This document shows positions 16,982 through 26,404 of a stretch of DNA of 45,454 nt, piece after piece (positions within the stretch are counted from its first letter, which is position 1; every line of letters starts with the position of its first letter). The notes below the pieces were generated by a model. It was not told the origin of the DNA. It did no database searches and saw only the letters and a program-made list of their open reading frames with translations. Source of the stretch: Candidatus Competibacteraceae bacterium (lineage in GTDB: Bacteria; Pseudomonadota; Gammaproteobacteria; Competibacterales; Competibacteraceae); the NCBI GenBank assembly GCA_016790045.1, contig JAEUPW010000112.1:1-45454 (forward strand), given 5' to 3'. Made by a program: the position numbers and the translations under genes.

Positions 16982-17359
16982 GATCTTGGGTGGTCGAGAC
17001 GGCGCTGCTATACCGCTGTCCGTTCGGGCGCGCGGGGTGGGCCAAGAGCGGCGCTCGTCTCAATGTAACACCGTTTACGGATGATAACTCGCTAAAAATT
17101 ATAGAGGGCGCCAGCGAGGGCGTCCAAAAGATCGCCCGCTATACTTTTGACCTCATCGGCTCGGTTTAGTCCCGATGGGCCCGCGCGGGGTTCCCGGCCC
17201 CCGCCGCCTTGGGGCGTTCGACCCTCAAGCGCTTCGCCCTTCACCACGGCGCCGTGGAATGGGACAATACCCGCGTGGCCCCGAACCGCCGCGACCTTCC
17301 GGGGGCCATGCTCCGACGGTCGCCCACCGCAGCGCGAACTCATCGAATAGGACTGAATT
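16982..17359. other. Divergent intergenic region between the FemAB-like gene and ftsK
   Basis: These 378 bases contain no gene that I can support. On the plus strand TATACT at 17140-17145 is a possible ftsK -10 box. An imperfect dyad, GTAACACCGTTTAC, lies near 17064. On the minus strand TATAGC near 17010 could serve the FemAB-like gene. The ftsK Shine-Dalgarno AGGA is at 17349-17352. The GC-rich part (17170-17330) can fold in several ways but matches no structured RNA that I recognise. Confidence 0.4.
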
Positions 17360-20128
17360 TTGGCCCAGGCACATCGCATCAAGACCGAGCAGCCCCCGAT
17401 TCGGGCCGGCATCTTCCGTTTTCTCAAGGGAACCTTGCAAGAGATCGTTTTCTGGCTGGTGGCGGTGATCGCCTCGGGCATGATCCTGGCGCTGGCCAGC
17501 TATCATGTCGACGATCCGGCGTGGACGCATACGGCCAACGTCGCCAAAATCCACAATCTGGTCGGGACGGCCGGGGCGTGGTTCGCCGATATCGGGTTGT
17601 ATTTCTTCGGCTATCCCGCCTATTGGCTGCCCTTGAGCCTGCTGTTTGCGGCCTGGCGTCTGTTCCGGCAAGGCTCGCTGTTAGAGCTGGACGCCGAGCT
17701 GGTCCTGTTTCGGGTGCTGGGGTTTGCGGTGGCGCTGGCGATGGCTTGCGGCTTGGCCGCGCTGCACCTCAAAGCGCTGCCCGGCACGATTCCCGGCGCG
17801 GGTTCGGCCGGCGGACTGATGGGGGTGCACGTGGGCCAGTTCCTGACCCAAGCGTTCGGCCATGCCTGGGGCAACCTGTTCATGATCGCGCTGTTGCTCG
17901 CCGGCGTGACGTTGAGCACCGGTTTTTCCTGGATCAGGCTGGTGGATTGGATCGGAGGCACGGTGCTGAGTTCGACGGGCAAGCTCGGCGGCGCGGCGAA
18001 ACCTTCCCGCCGGGGCAGGCCGTCGTCGTCGGTCAAAGCGGGCGATGATCGCGCCAAGGGCCCCGCGCCCGACAAAGCGGCCAAGTTCAAGCCGAAACCC
18101 GGCGGCGACGAGCGCTCGGGAACGGCGGGCCTGAGCAGTATCGCCGCCATGACGCGCGCGTGGTGGCAAAGCCGGCGCGCGTGGCGCGGACCGGCGGAGG
18201 CGGGTTCGGGCAGCGCCGAGACCGCCGTCAAAGTTTCGGATTCCGCCGGCGCGGGCGCGCCGGTGACCGGCGGCTGGCAGGCCGGCCGGATCGAGCCGGT
18301 CCTGGACTTGGAGCGCGAGCGCAAAGGGCGCGGCGGGGCCGGGCGCAACGAACCGAAGCGCGCGGGCGAACCTGTCCCGCCGGCGGTGCCCGATCTCACC
18401 TTGGTGCCCGGCAAGTTTGCCGGGCCGGGCTCGGCGAGCCGACAGCCCGCGTTCGCGGAACCCGTGGCAAACCCCGCGACCGACGCCGCGCAGCAGTTGC
18501 TGTGGACGTCCGATGCCGATTATGCGGCCGAGGCGTCGAACGATCCGATGCGGCCGAAAGCGGCGGCGGTGAAAACGCGCCCGGCGGTCGCGGCGCCCGT
18601 GGCGGATCGGCCGGCAAAGCGGGCGCTGGCGGACACCGGGGTTTTGCCCTCGCCGGATCTGCTCGACCGGCCGCCGCCGAGGACGGCGGGTTATTCCGCC
18701 GATAATCTCCAGGAGATGTCCCGGCAGGTGGAGGTGTTGCTCAAAAGTTTCGGGATCGACGCCCGCGTGGTGGCGGTGGAGCCGGGGCCGGTCATCACCC
18801 GCTTCGAGGTCGATCCCGCGCCGGGGGTCAAGGTCAGCCAGATCAGCAATCTGGCCAAGGATTTGGCGCGCGGCCTGTCGGTCATCAGCGTGCGGGTGGT
18901 GGAGGTCATTCCCGGCAAGTCGGTGATCGGTTTGGAAATCCCGAACCGGCACCGGGAAACCGTCTATCTGCGCGAGGTGCTGGAAGCGCCGGTTTACGAC
19001 CAGTCCGCCTCGGCGCTCACGCTGGCGCTGGGCATGGACATCGGCGGCAATCCGGTGGTGGCCAATCTGGCCAAGATGCCGCACTTGCTGGTCGCGGGCA
19101 CCACCGGTTCCGGCAAATCCGTCGCGATCAACGCCATGCTGCTGAGCTTGCTGTACAAAGCGCCGCCGGCCGAGGTGCGGTTGATCCTGGTCGACCCGAA
19201 AATGCTGGAACTGTCGATGTACGAGGACATTCCGCATTTGCTGACGCCGGTGGTGACGGACATGAAGGAAGCGGCCAACGCCTTGCGCTGGTGCGTCGGG
19301 GAGATGGAGCGGCGCTACCGGCTGATGGCGGCGCTCAAAGTCCGCAACATCGCCGGGTTCAACCGCAAAGTGCTGGATGCGCTGGAAGAGGGCGAGGGGC
19401 TGCCCGACCCGTTCTGGAAGCCCGAGGCGGCGCTGGCGTCGGACGATGTCCCGCCGCTGGAGCCGCTGCCGTTTATCGTGGTGGTGATCGACGAGCTGGC
19501 CGACATGATGATGATCGTCGGCAAGAAGGTGGAAGAACTGATCGCCCGGCTGGCGCAGAAAGCCCGCGCGTCGGGCATCCATCTCATTCTGGCGACCCAG
19601 CGCCCGTCGGTGGACGTGATCACCGGATTGATCAAAGCGAACATTCCCACCCGAATCGCTTTCCAGGTGTCGTCCAAAGTCGATTCGCGCACCATTCTCG
19701 ACCAGATGGGCGCGGAGCAGTTGCTGGGGCACGGCGACATGCTGTATCTGCCGCCCGGAACCGGCCTGCCGCAGCGGGTGCACGGCGCGTTCGTGGACGA
19801 TCAGGAGGTCAATCGGGTGGTCGATTTTCTCCGGGAAACCGGCGCGCCCGATTACATCGAGGAGGTGCTGGCAGAGACGCGCGAGGAGAGCGACTTCGGC
19901 GAGGAAGGCGAGAGCGGCGGCCGGGGCGGCGAGAGCGATCCTCTGTACGATGAAGCGGTGCGGATCGTCGTCGAGTCGCGGCGGGCCTCGGTTTCCGGCG
20001 TGCAGCGCCGGCTGCGGATCGGCTACAACCGCGCGGCGCGGCTGGTGGAGGAAATGGAGGCGGCCGGCGTGGTCGGCCCTTTGCAATCCAACGGCAGCCG
20101 CGAGGTGCTGGCGCCCGCGCCGCCGTGA
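17360..20128 (+). CDS. ftsK: DNA translocase FtsK
   Basis: FtsK is anchored at the division septum and pumps DNA to resolve and segregate chromosome ends. The 922 residues include an N-terminal membrane domain with about four helices (25-48, 78-102, 115-135, 165-190). A long Ala/Pro/charged linker (about 205-460) precedes the RecA-like motor, with Walker A GTTGSGKS near 581-588, Walker [11 protein letters not shown] near 707-716, and [15 protein letters not shown]. The DNA-reading gamma winged helix follows (about 859-918, [20 protein letters not shown]). An in-frame stop at 17354-17356 rules out an upstream start. The start is TTG 17360, with AGGA seven bases before it; the next in-frame ATG would cut into the first membrane helix. 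Confidence 0.96.
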   Translation: MAQAHRIKTEQPPIRAGIFRFLKGTLQEIVFWLVAVIASGMILALASYHVDDPAWTHTANVAKIHNLVGTAGAWFADIGLYFFGYPAYWLPLSLLFAAWRLFRQGSLLELDAELVLFRVLGFAVALAMACGLAALHLKALPGTIPGAGSAGGLMGVHVGQFLTQAFGHAWGNLFMIALLLAGVTLSTGFSWIRLVDWIGGTVLSSTGKLGGAAKPSRRGRPSSSVKAGDDRAKGPAPDKAAKFKPKPGGDERSGTAGLSSIAAMTRAWWQSRRAWRGPAEAGSGSAETAVKVSDSAGAGAPVTGGWQAGRIEPVLDLERERKGRGGAGRNEPKRAGEPVPPAVPDLTLVPGKFAGPGSASRQPAFAEPVANPATDAAQQLLWTSDADYAAEASNDPMRPKAAAVKTRPAVAAPVADRPAKRALADTGVLPSPDLLDRPPPRTAGYSADNLQEMSRQVEVLLKSFGIDARVVAVEPGPVITRFEVDPAPGVKVSQISNLAKDLARGLSVISVRVVEVIPGKSVIGLEIPNRHRETVYLREVLEAPVYDQSASALTLALGMDIGGNPVVANLAKMPHLLVAGTTGSGKSVAINAMLLSLLYKAPPAEVRLILVDPKMLELSMYEDIPHLLTPVVTDMKEAANALRWCVGEMERRYRLMAALKVRNIAGFNRKVLDALEEGEGLPDPFWKPEAALASDDVPPLEPLPFIVVVIDELADMMMIVGKKVEELIARLAQKARASGIHLILATQRPSVDVITGLIKANIPTRIAFQVSSKVDSRTILDQMGAEQLLGHGDMLYLPPGTGLPQRVHGAFVDDQEVNRVVDFLRETGAPDYIEEVLAETREESDFGEEGESGGRGGESDPLYDEAVRIVVESRRASVSGVQRRLRIGYNRAARLVEEMEAAGVVGPLQSNGSREVLAPAPP

Positions 20129-20149
20129 TCGAATCGGCAGGCGGCGCGA

Positions 20150-20845
20150 TCAATCTCCGCCGCCTCCGCCACATCCCCCGCCGCACCCCCCGCCGCCATC
20201 GCCGCAGCTCGAGTCCCCGCCGGACCCGCCTCCCGCAAGGCCGTCGCCCTGACAGGCAAAACCGCCGCAGCCGACGGCGCCGCCACCGCCGCCCTCAGCG
20301 CTTCTCGAAGCCGGATCGGGTTTGCTGAGGCGGTACACGTTGCCGTTGGCGATTTCCAGTTCGGCGTCGATGGCGAACAAAAGCGGGAGGCGCACGGGCT
20401 TTTTTGGATCGATCTTTTCTTCGAGGCAGGCGTGACGCCAAGTCCGGCGAAGCGCGGCGTCCGAGGACATGTCGGCCGTCACTCGAGCGGCGGGAATGTG
20501 GTGAAAGTAGCCGCCGAAGGCGTGTTTGCAGAAAGCGTGATAGCTTTTCGTGTCCAGGATGAAGGCGTGCCAGAGGTCGTCCACGACGCGGGAGGGCATT
20601 CCGATGACGGCGGGCGCGGTGCGCGCGTGCACGAGAAAATAAATCCGAAGCGCCTCCACCACGCGGCAGGCGTCCCGTTCTTCAAGGTGGGGGTGCGCCG
20701 TCAAAAGCGCGTCGAGCAAGGGTTTCGGAAAGGCGTGGTTTCGGATGTGGCGCTCGCGCTCTCGCCGTCTTGCGCCACGCCGCGCAAGATGCAGGACGGC
20801 GCCCAAGCCCGATGCGAACAGCAGACCGCCAAGAAGCGCGTACAC
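20150..20845 (-). CDS. GRDP-like protein with one membrane helix and a Gly/Cys-rich tail
   Basis: This 231-residue protein is of uncertain function. It opens with one hydrophobic segment (ALLGGLLFASGLGAVLHLA, 3-21) and a very basic stretch. A cytoplasmic-type domain follows with VDDLWHAFILDTKSYHAFC and AFGGYFHHIP (about 88-117), a His/Trp pattern like that of glycine-rich-domain (GRDP/DUF1399-like) proteins. The tail from about residue 184 is almost all glycine with five cysteines (CGGGCGGGGGD at the end). It starts with GTG at 20845, and AAGGAG lies upstream. It converges on ftsK (21-base gap), and the phosphofructokinase gene lies 155 bases upstream. The tail composition suggests metal binding or surface aggregation, which is speculation. 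Confidence 0.7.
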   Translation of the reverse strand: MYALLGGLLFASGLGAVLHLARRGARRRERERHIRNHAFPKPLLDALLTAHPHLEERDACRVVEALRIYFLVHARTAPAVIGMPSRVVDDLWHAFILDTKSYHAFCKHAFGGYFHHIPAARVTADMSSDAALRRTWRHACLEEKIDPKKPVRLPLLFAIDAELEIANGNVYRLSKPDPASRSAEGGGGGAVGCGGFACQGDGLAGGGSGGDSSCGDGGGGCGGGCGGGGGD

Positions 20846-20945
20846 GGTTTTGAAACTCCTTTGAAGCCGCTCGACCAGGCCGTCATCCGCAGGCCCTGCG
20901 GCCAGGCCCGATGCCGGGCGAGAGGTTCGCGCCGACGCGCCGGGA

Positions 20946-20964
20946 CCGGGCCTGGCCGGCCCGG
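20946..20964 (-). terminator. GC hairpin downstream of the phosphofructokinase gene
   Basis: CCGGGCC and GGCCCGG make a perfect seven-pair stem with a five-base loop, 37 bases past the pfp stop on the minus strand. No T-tract follows, so it may pause or protect RNA rather than terminate on its own. Confidence 0.3.
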
Positions 20965-21000
20965 CTCAGCCGTGGGATCGCGGCGCATCGGCGCGGGCGC

Positions 21001-22230
21001 TCAATGGCTGACCGCGACTTTTTTGCCTTTCGGTTGGCCGATGGCCTTGAGCATCTCGGTGAACCACGGCGTGTCGATATCGAACGGTTTGCCGCCCTTG
21101 ATGCGCGGAAACTCGATGGCGCGCAACACGCCGCCGCGATCTTCGTCGTGGCCGATCACGCCGGATTCCCCGCGCATCGCGCACTCCACCGCGAGATCGG
21201 CGCAGGATTTGATCAGGCGCAAATCGTCGGTGTTGGCGGCCGAAGCCCGCGAAAAGTAGCCGGATTTCTGGATCAGGGTCTTTTCCGAACCGATCATCTG
21301 CGCGAACTGTTCGCCGAACCACTTGCCGGGATTGACGGCGTCGAGCTTGATGTGGCCGAAAGCGTCGCGCGGGACGTCCTGGCCCTTGGACTGGAGTTCG
21401 GCCACGATGGCCTCCACGCCCGCGCCTTCGGAAACGAAGATGTTGATGCAGTCCACTTTGTCCATGGCGGCGCGCAAGCGTTTGGCTTCGGCGGCGATAT
21501 CCACTTCCATCTCGGGCACGAAAACGGCGTGAACCTCGAAGGCGGACCGGTCGAGCCCCAATCCGGGCAGCCATTCCGAGCGGTCGAGCAGCTTGCGGTA
21601 TTCCTTGGCGGTGGCGGCGGTGAGCCAGCCGCAGTTGCGGCCCATCACTTCGTGGATGATCAGCATGCGCGGGTTGGCGTTGTTTTCCGCCACCACGTTT
21701 TGGAAGAAGCGCGCGCCCTGTTCGGCGGCGGTCCACGCGCCCAGCGATTGCCGGATGGGATACACGTCGTTGTCGACGGTCTTGGGCAAGCCGATCACGG
21801 TGAGGCCGTAGTCGTGTTTGGCCAAAAACGCGGCGAGGTCGGCGGCGGCGGTGTTGGTGTCGTCGCCGCCGATGGTGTGCAGCACGTCCACGCCGTCCTT
21901 GACCAACTGATCGGCGGCGATCTTTTGCGGGTCGTCGCCTTCTTTGACCAGCCCGCGCTTGACGCAATCCTTGACGTTGGTGAGCTTGACCCGGCTGTTG
22001 CCGATGGGCGAACCGCCGAAGGTGTGCAGCAATCCGGCCTTCTCGCGAATTTCCGGCGTCACCTTGTAGGAATCGCCGAGCAACAGACCTTTGTAGCCGC
22101 TGCGGTAGCAAATGATGTCGATGCTCGGGTCGATCTCGGTGTAGCGCTCGATCAGGCCGCCGACGGCCGAACTGAGGCAGGGGGCCAAACCGCCCGCGGT
22201 GAGGATCGCGACTTTCTTGGGTTTGCTCAT
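21001..22230 (-). CDS. pfp: Pyrophosphate-dependent 6-phosphofructokinase
   Basis: The enzyme interconverts fructose 6-phosphate and fructose 1,6-bisphosphate using pyrophosphate, so it runs in both glycolytic and gluconeogenic directions. The 409 residues include the phosphofructokinase loop TAGGLAPCLSSAVGG near 11-24. The PPi-type signature GGDDTN is at 121-126, where ATP enzymes have GGDGS, and PKTVDNDV at 149-156 contains the catalytic Asp. MGRNCGWL comes further on. A second start at ATG 22239 (MATMSK) is possible; 22230 is preferred because the shorter N-terminus resembles relatives. It interrupts the usual ftsK-lolA adjacency. Confidence 0.92.
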   Translation of the reverse strand: MSKPKKVAILTAGGLAPCLSSAVGGLIERYTEIDPSIDIICYRSGYKGLLLGDSYKVTPEIREKAGLLHTFGGSPIGNSRVKLTNVKDCVKRGLVKEGDDPQKIAADQLVKDGVDVLHTIGGDDTNTAAADLAAFLAKHDYGLTVIGLPKTVDNDVYPIRQSLGAWTAAEQGARFFQNVVAENNANPRMLIIHEVMGRNCGWLTAATAKEYRKLLDRSEWLPGLGLDRSAFEVHAVFVPEMEVDIAAEAKRLRAAMDKVDCINIFVSEGAGVEAIVAELQSKGQDVPRDAFGHIKLDAVNPGKWFGEQFAQMIGSEKTLIQKSGYFSRASAANTDDLRLIKSCADLAVECAMRGESGVIGHDEDRGGVLRAIEFPRIKGGKPFDIDTPWFTEMLKAIGQPKGKKVAVSH

Positions 22231-22467
22231 GGTTGCCATTAACCTTGATGGAGAGTGGAGGGAAAACCGAACGGATAGCGCCATACAAACTAGAAGCGTA
22301 GGAGGAATTTTGGCCGGGAGCAACGCGTCCGGACGACTTCGGCGCGCGGGCGCCCTCCAACCGGGCGACAGGGTCCCCGGCCATGCGCGGCGGCGACGGC
22401 GCAAAAAAGTCTGAAACAACCGCCCGGCGCGCGGTCTATGCTGGAAGCTTTCAAAACGTGGAGACCG

Positions 22468-23088
22468 ATGACGATGCGTTCAGTGTTCGTGCTGGTGCTG
22501 GTTCTGTTGGCGGCGCTGCCGGTCGGGGCGACACCCGCGCAAGTGCAGCGCTATTTCCGGGACCTGCGCTCGTTGCAGGCCGAATTCACCCAGCGGGTTT
22601 ACGACGAAAAAGCGCGGGTGGTGCAAAGCGCCAGCGGCCAGATGTGGATGCAGAAACCGGGCAAGTTTCGGTGGAACTATCAAGCGCCCGCCAAGCAGAT
22701 TATCGTCGCCGACGGCGAGCGGTTGTGGTCTTACGATGTCGATCTGGCGCAGATCACGGTGCGCAAGCTGGATAAGGCGCTCGGGTCAACCCCGCTGGCG
22801 CTGCTGAGCGGCGCGGCTCCCATCGAGGATTCCTTCACCGTCGACAACGCGCGCGGCGAAGACGGGCTGACGTGGTACGACTTGACGCCGAAGCAACCGC
22901 AACCCGAATTTCGGTTGCTGCGGGTCGCGTTCAAAGGCGAGCTGCTGGTCGCGCTGGAACTGGAAGACGGCTTCGGCCAGCGGACCCGGCTGGATTTTCA
23001 AAAGCTGGAGCGCAATCCCGAACTCGATGCCGATTTGTTGAAGTTTGCGCCGCCGGCGGGCGTGGATGTGGTCGGCGATTCGGGCTAA
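22468..23088 (+). CDS. lolA: Outer-membrane lipoprotein carrier protein LolA
   Basis: LolA takes lipoproteins from the LolCDE exporter and carries them across the periplasm to LolB. The 206 residues begin with a clear signal peptide (MRSVFVLVLVLLAALPVGATPA). The family blocks FRDLRSLQAEFTQRVYDEKA, SGQMWMQKPGKFRWNYQAPAKQ and IIVADGERLWSYDVDLAQITV follow. ATG 22468 is chosen because GGAG precedes it at close spacing; an ATG at 22438 would add a non-signal extension, and 22474 is also possible. The gene is followed after eight bases by rarA, the standard order. Confidence 0.95.
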   Translation: MTMRSVFVLVLVLLAALPVGATPAQVQRYFRDLRSLQAEFTQRVYDEKARVVQSASGQMWMQKPGKFRWNYQAPAKQIIVADGERLWSYDVDLAQITVRKLDKALGSTPLALLSGAAPIEDSFTVDNARGEDGLTWYDLTPKQPQPEFRLLRVAFKGELLVALELEDGFGQRTRLDFQKLERNPELDADLLKFAPPAGVDVVGDSG

Positions 23089-23096
23089 GACGCGGT

Positions 23097-24428
23097 ATGG
23101 CGGACCCATCGGCAGCCAACTCCGACGCGCGCCGGCCGCTGGCGGATCGGATGCGGCCCCGGCGGCTCGACGAATTCGTCGGCCAAGCGCATTTGCTGGG
23201 GCCGGGCAAGCCGCTGCGGGCGGCCATCGAGCGCGGCCAGCCCCATTCCATGGTGCTGTGGGGTCCACCCGGCAGCGGCAAGACCACGCTGGCGGAACTG
23301 GTGGCGGGCTCCTGTCAGGCCGAATTTATCCGGCTGTCGGCGGTGATGGCCGGGGTGCGCGAGCTGCGAGCGGCGGGGGAGCGGGCTCGGGAGATATGGC
23401 GCGAGAGCGGCCGCCGCACCGTGCTGTTCGCGGACGAGGTTCACCGCTTCAACAAAGCCCAGCAGGACGCTTTCCTGCCTTACGTGGAAGACGGCACGCT
23501 GACCCTGATCGGCGCCACCACCGAAAATCCCGGTTTCGCCCTCAACAACGCCTTGCTGTCGCGGGTGCGGGTGTACGTGTTGAACGGCCTGGACGCGACC
23601 GCGCTCGGGGAGGTGCTGGAGCGGGCCTTGCGCGACCCGGAGCGCGGGTTGAGCGGGCGCTGGCCGCTGTCGGAGCCGGCGCGGGAGCGGCTGGCGCACG
23701 CCGCCGACGGCGATGCGCGCCGCGCCCTGATCTGGCTGGAATTGGCCGCCGAGCTGGCGGAGGCCCAGGGCGCGAGCCTGGAAGCGACGCTGCCGGAGGT
23801 GCTCGGCGATGGCTCGGGCCGGCGTTTCGACCGGGGCGGCGACCTGTTCTACGATCAAATTTCCGCCCTGCACAAAGCGGTGCGCGGCAGCAGCCCGGAT
23901 GCGGCCCTCTACTGGCTGGCGCGGCTGCTGGACGGCGGCTGCGACCCGCTCTACATCGCCCGGCGGGTGGCGCGGATCGCCAGCGAGGATGTCGGCAACG
24001 CCGATCCGCGCGCCTTGCAACTGGCCTTGAACGCCTGGGAAGCGCAAGAGCGCATGGGCAGTCCCGAAGGCGAACTGGCCATCGCGCAGGCCGTGGTCTA
24101 TCTGGCGGTCGCCCCCAAAAGCAACGCGGTTTACACCGCTTTCGCGGCGGCCCGGCGCGATGTCGGGCAACACGGGACGCTGGAGGTGCCGGCGCACCTG
24201 CGCAACGCGCCCACCGCGCTGGCGCGCGAGCTGGGGCACGCCGACGGCTACCGCTACGCCCACGACGAGCCGAACGCTTACGCGGCCGGCGAATGCTATT
24301 TTCCGCCGGCGCTCAAAGGCGCGCGCTACTACCGGCCGACCGCCAACGGCCTGGAAGGCCGCATCGGCGAAAAGCTGGCGCGGTTGCGGGATTGGGATCG
24401 GGGCAGCGAGCGGCGGCGTTATCCCTGA
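23097..24428 (+). CDS. rarA: Replication-associated recombination protein A (MgsA/RarA AAA ATPase)
   Basis: RarA is a clamp-loader-like AAA ATPase acting at stalled replication forks. The 443 residues carry RPRRLDEFVGQAHLLGPGKPL at the start, Walker A GPPGSGKT at 56-63, Walker B and the following VLFADEVHRFNKAQQDAFLP, sensor GATTENPGFALNNALLSR, and the C-terminal tetramerisation region with CDPLYIARRVARIASEDVGN and AYAAGECYFPP. The frame stays open upstream into lolA, but ATG 23097 gives the conserved N-terminus. No good Shine-Dalgarno is visible, so coupling to lolA is likely. Confidence 0.96.
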   Translation: MADPSAANSDARRPLADRMRPRRLDEFVGQAHLLGPGKPLRAAIERGQPHSMVLWGPPGSGKTTLAELVAGSCQAEFIRLSAVMAGVRELRAAGERAREIWRESGRRTVLFADEVHRFNKAQQDAFLPYVEDGTLTLIGATTENPGFALNNALLSRVRVYVLNGLDATALGEVLERALRDPERGLSGRWPLSEPARERLAHAADGDARRALIWLELAAELAEAQGASLEATLPEVLGDGSGRRFDRGGDLFYDQISALHKAVRGSSPDAALYWLARLLDGGCDPLYIARRVARIASEDVGNADPRALQLALNAWEAQERMGSPEGELAIAQAVVYLAVAPKSNAVYTAFAAARRDVGQHGTLEVPAHLRNAPTALARELGHADGYRYAHDEPNAYAAGECYFPPALKGARYYRPTANGLEGRIGEKLARLRDWDRGSERRRYP

Positions 24429-24464
24429 GGCGAGCGCTCGCCCGGGCGGTCGAGGCCGGGCGCG

Positions 24465-26039
24465 TTACCGGCGCAAATACGCCAGTTCCTTGGGCAAGGC
24501 GATGTTGTTGCCGAAATGATCCTCGCCGTAGCCGGATTCCGCCAGCAAGGCAAGATCGCTCAACACCCGTTTATCGCCGACGAAAGCGATGTTCAGATCG
24601 GTGCGGATATCGATCTGGCCGGTCGCTTGCAGCTTGGCGATTTCTTTGGTCACCGTTTCCAGCAGGATGCTTTCTTTGTTGAACTCATCCGAAAATTGTA
24701 GCGGTTGCTGGTAAACGACCACTTTGCCCTGTTCGGACAGCTTGATCACGATGTCGAGCACGGTCGCCCGGATTTGATTGTCGTTCAGCTCGCCTTCCGG
24801 CAACGGCTGCCGGCCGATTTCCGACACCAGCCAGCGCCGCTTCTGAGCGTTGATCTTTTCGTTGGCCCTGAAAAGATCCATCGGTGAACCGGCGTCGTAA
24901 GACTGGCCGTCCAATTCCATGACCACCATGCTGCCGTAATGCTGGACGATGCGCGCGATCAGGGTCGAGGGCCGAACGTGAAAGCCGCGATAGGACGGCA
25001 CCGGCGCTTCGATCTTGCCGATTTCGGCGTAACGCCTGAGCATGCTATGGCAAAAACAGCGGCCGTATTTCAGATAAAGCCCGGAAAACGCGATGGAATA
25101 ATTCATCATCATCGCCAGCAGCGTCCCCGGCGCGATCACCGGGCGGCGCCTTAGCGCCGAATCGCCCGTGTGTTCGTTGAGGTGGCGCTCGTAGTAATGC
25201 ACGAGGTAGGTGGCGATTTCCAACAAGTGGAAGACGATGCTGATATGCCCGCGCAGCGTGGGCAAATTGGGGTCCAGCGATTCGATGGCGGTTTCCGAGA
25301 CGTAGGTGTCGTACAGCGCCTGGAGACAGTGGAAGCGCACTTTCAAATAGCGCAGGTTGTCCTCGCTGATCGGATCGGGGAAACAGGTGGCGTAATCTTT
25401 GGGTTCGACGTTTTCGGCGGTGTTCAACAGCTCGCTGTCGGCGGCCAGGTTCAAATAAGCGGTGGCCAAATAGGTGACGGTTTCGTCGGCGCTTTTGATT
25501 TTGCGCATGGATCGATCGTGCGGCAGGCGGCCCGGCGGCAGGTGTTCGATATAGTGGTCGGGATGAATCCGGGCCACGGGGAGCTTGAGGCCCAGACGGT
25601 TGGCTTGCGCCAACAGCCAGGTCGCCGCTCTGACCAGGACATCGGCCGTCAGGTCCAGCGATTGCAGCGTGGCGGCCGCGAAGTCGCGCTCGACTGGCAA
25701 CAAGCGATACGAGGGCAGCGAGTGGTGGATGTGCAGCAGTTCGTAGCTGACTTCCGCAAACAGCTTGATTGTGGCCACCAAAGACCGAAACCGGCACCAC
25801 TGGCGGTTGTTGCGCGCGCCGTAAATGTCCAGCAGCTCCTCGATCAGCAGCGACTGCGACAGCAGATCGGCGATCAGGGGGCGGGTCAGCGTGATGGGCT
25901 GCGGCCGTTGGGCCGACAGAAACAGGGCGATGGCCAGTAAATCGCAAGCGCGTTTTTCGATCAGCTCGATGAAATCACCATTTTTGATGACAATCGGTTT
26001 TTTCGGGTGGGGCGGGTCAGCTTCTGCGGGCAGCGTCAT
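24465..26039 (-). CDS. Uncharacterised 524-residue protein with an internal HPr-like domain
   Basis: I do not recognise the protein as a whole. Residues 1-340 are mostly helical and soluble in character, with no motif that I can name. Residues 350-397 read RGFHVRPSTLIARIVQHYGS, then MVVMELDGQSYDAGSPMDLF. This follows the layout of the phosphocarrier HPr: a histidine before RP (H354, the position of the phosphorylated His15), a helix, then beta-G-x-x-x-x-x-S (S385, near the HPr Ser46 region). Residues 400-524 are another helical region. It has its own promoter candidate upstream and lies between rarA (convergent) and the thiolase gene (divergent). No enzyme I or sugar EII gene is in the window. 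An HPr-like regulator or sensor is inference. Confidence 0.6.
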   Translation of the reverse strand: MTLPAEADPPHPKKPIVIKNGDFIELIEKRACDLLAIALFLSAQRPQPITLTRPLIADLLSQSLLIEELLDIYGARNNRQWCRFRSLVATIKLFAEVSYELLHIHHSLPSYRLLPVERDFAAATLQSLDLTADVLVRAATWLLAQANRLGLKLPVARIHPDHYIEHLPPGRLPHDRSMRKIKSADETVTYLATAYLNLAADSELLNTAENVEPKDYATCFPDPISEDNLRYLKVRFHCLQALYDTYVSETAIESLDPNLPTLRGHISIVFHLLEIATYLVHYYERHLNEHTGDSALRRRPVIAPGTLLAMMMNYSIAFSGLYLKYGRCFCHSMLRRYAEIGKIEAPVPSYRGFHVRPSTLIARIVQHYGSMVVMELDGQSYDAGSPMDLFRANEKINAQKRRWLVSEIGRQPLPEGELNDNQIRATVLDIVIKLSEQGKVVVYQQPLQFSDEFNKESILLETVTKEIAKLQATGQIDIRTDLNIAFVGDKRVLSDLALLAESGYGEDHFGNNIALPKELAYLRR

Positions 26040-26203
26040 GGGTGGCAGAACCCCTCATTCTTGCGATCCGGTCTCGTCAGTATAGCCAGAACTCGGCCCG
26101 TAAAACGAGTGTTAACGCGAGTCGTTTCGGCGCGGCCCCGCTGGGGTGAAGAATCTGCGGCGGCCGCTAAAATCCGCTGGCGCAACGAGCGATCGATCTC
26201 CAT

Positions 26204-26209
26204 ATTATA
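26204..26209 (-). promoter_or_regulatory. Extended -10 promoter for the HPr-fusion gene
   Basis: The minus strand reads TGG-TATAAT, a perfect extended -10 (TGnTATAAT), 165 bases upstream of the ATG at 26039. No -35 box is needed for such promoters, and none is clear. Confidence 0.5.
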
Positions 26210-26374
26210 CCATCTTCTTAATGGCCGCTTTGCGAGCGCTTGGCGCAGGCGGGCTCGACCGCGAAGGACTGGCGGGAGCGCCGAAAAACTCCGAACCGGC
26301 TATTAAAGTATAAGATAATGATTCAGTTTAAAAAGATCATCAATCGGAGCGTTGTTTAAAACTTCGGCGCACAT

Positions 26375-26404
26375 TTGACATACGCTTAAGATAAGCTTTA
26401 CTTT
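26375..26404 (+). promoter_or_regulatory. Promoter of the thiolase gene with a dyad in the spacer
   Basis: A perfect -35 TTGACA (26375-26380) is followed after 18 bases by the weaker -10 TACTTT (26399-26404). The spacer contains the inverted repeat GCTTA-AGA-TAAGC (26384-26396), so a repressor could bind between the two boxes. Confidence 0.45.

Noticed and set aside
16982..17359. Possible structured non-coding RNA such as 6S or SRP RNA
   Set aside because: The GC-rich stretch folds in many ways but shows none of the conserved sequence elements of those RNAs.
17681..20086. 801-codon minus-strand open frame
   Set aside because: It is antisense to ftsK, which carries complete motor motifs; the frame is His/Arg-rich with no recognisable domain.
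26300..26360. AT-rich tract as a possible replication origin or attachment site
   Set aside because: There are no DnaA-box cluster, integrase gene or flanking direct repeats; it is better explained as a divergent promoter region.
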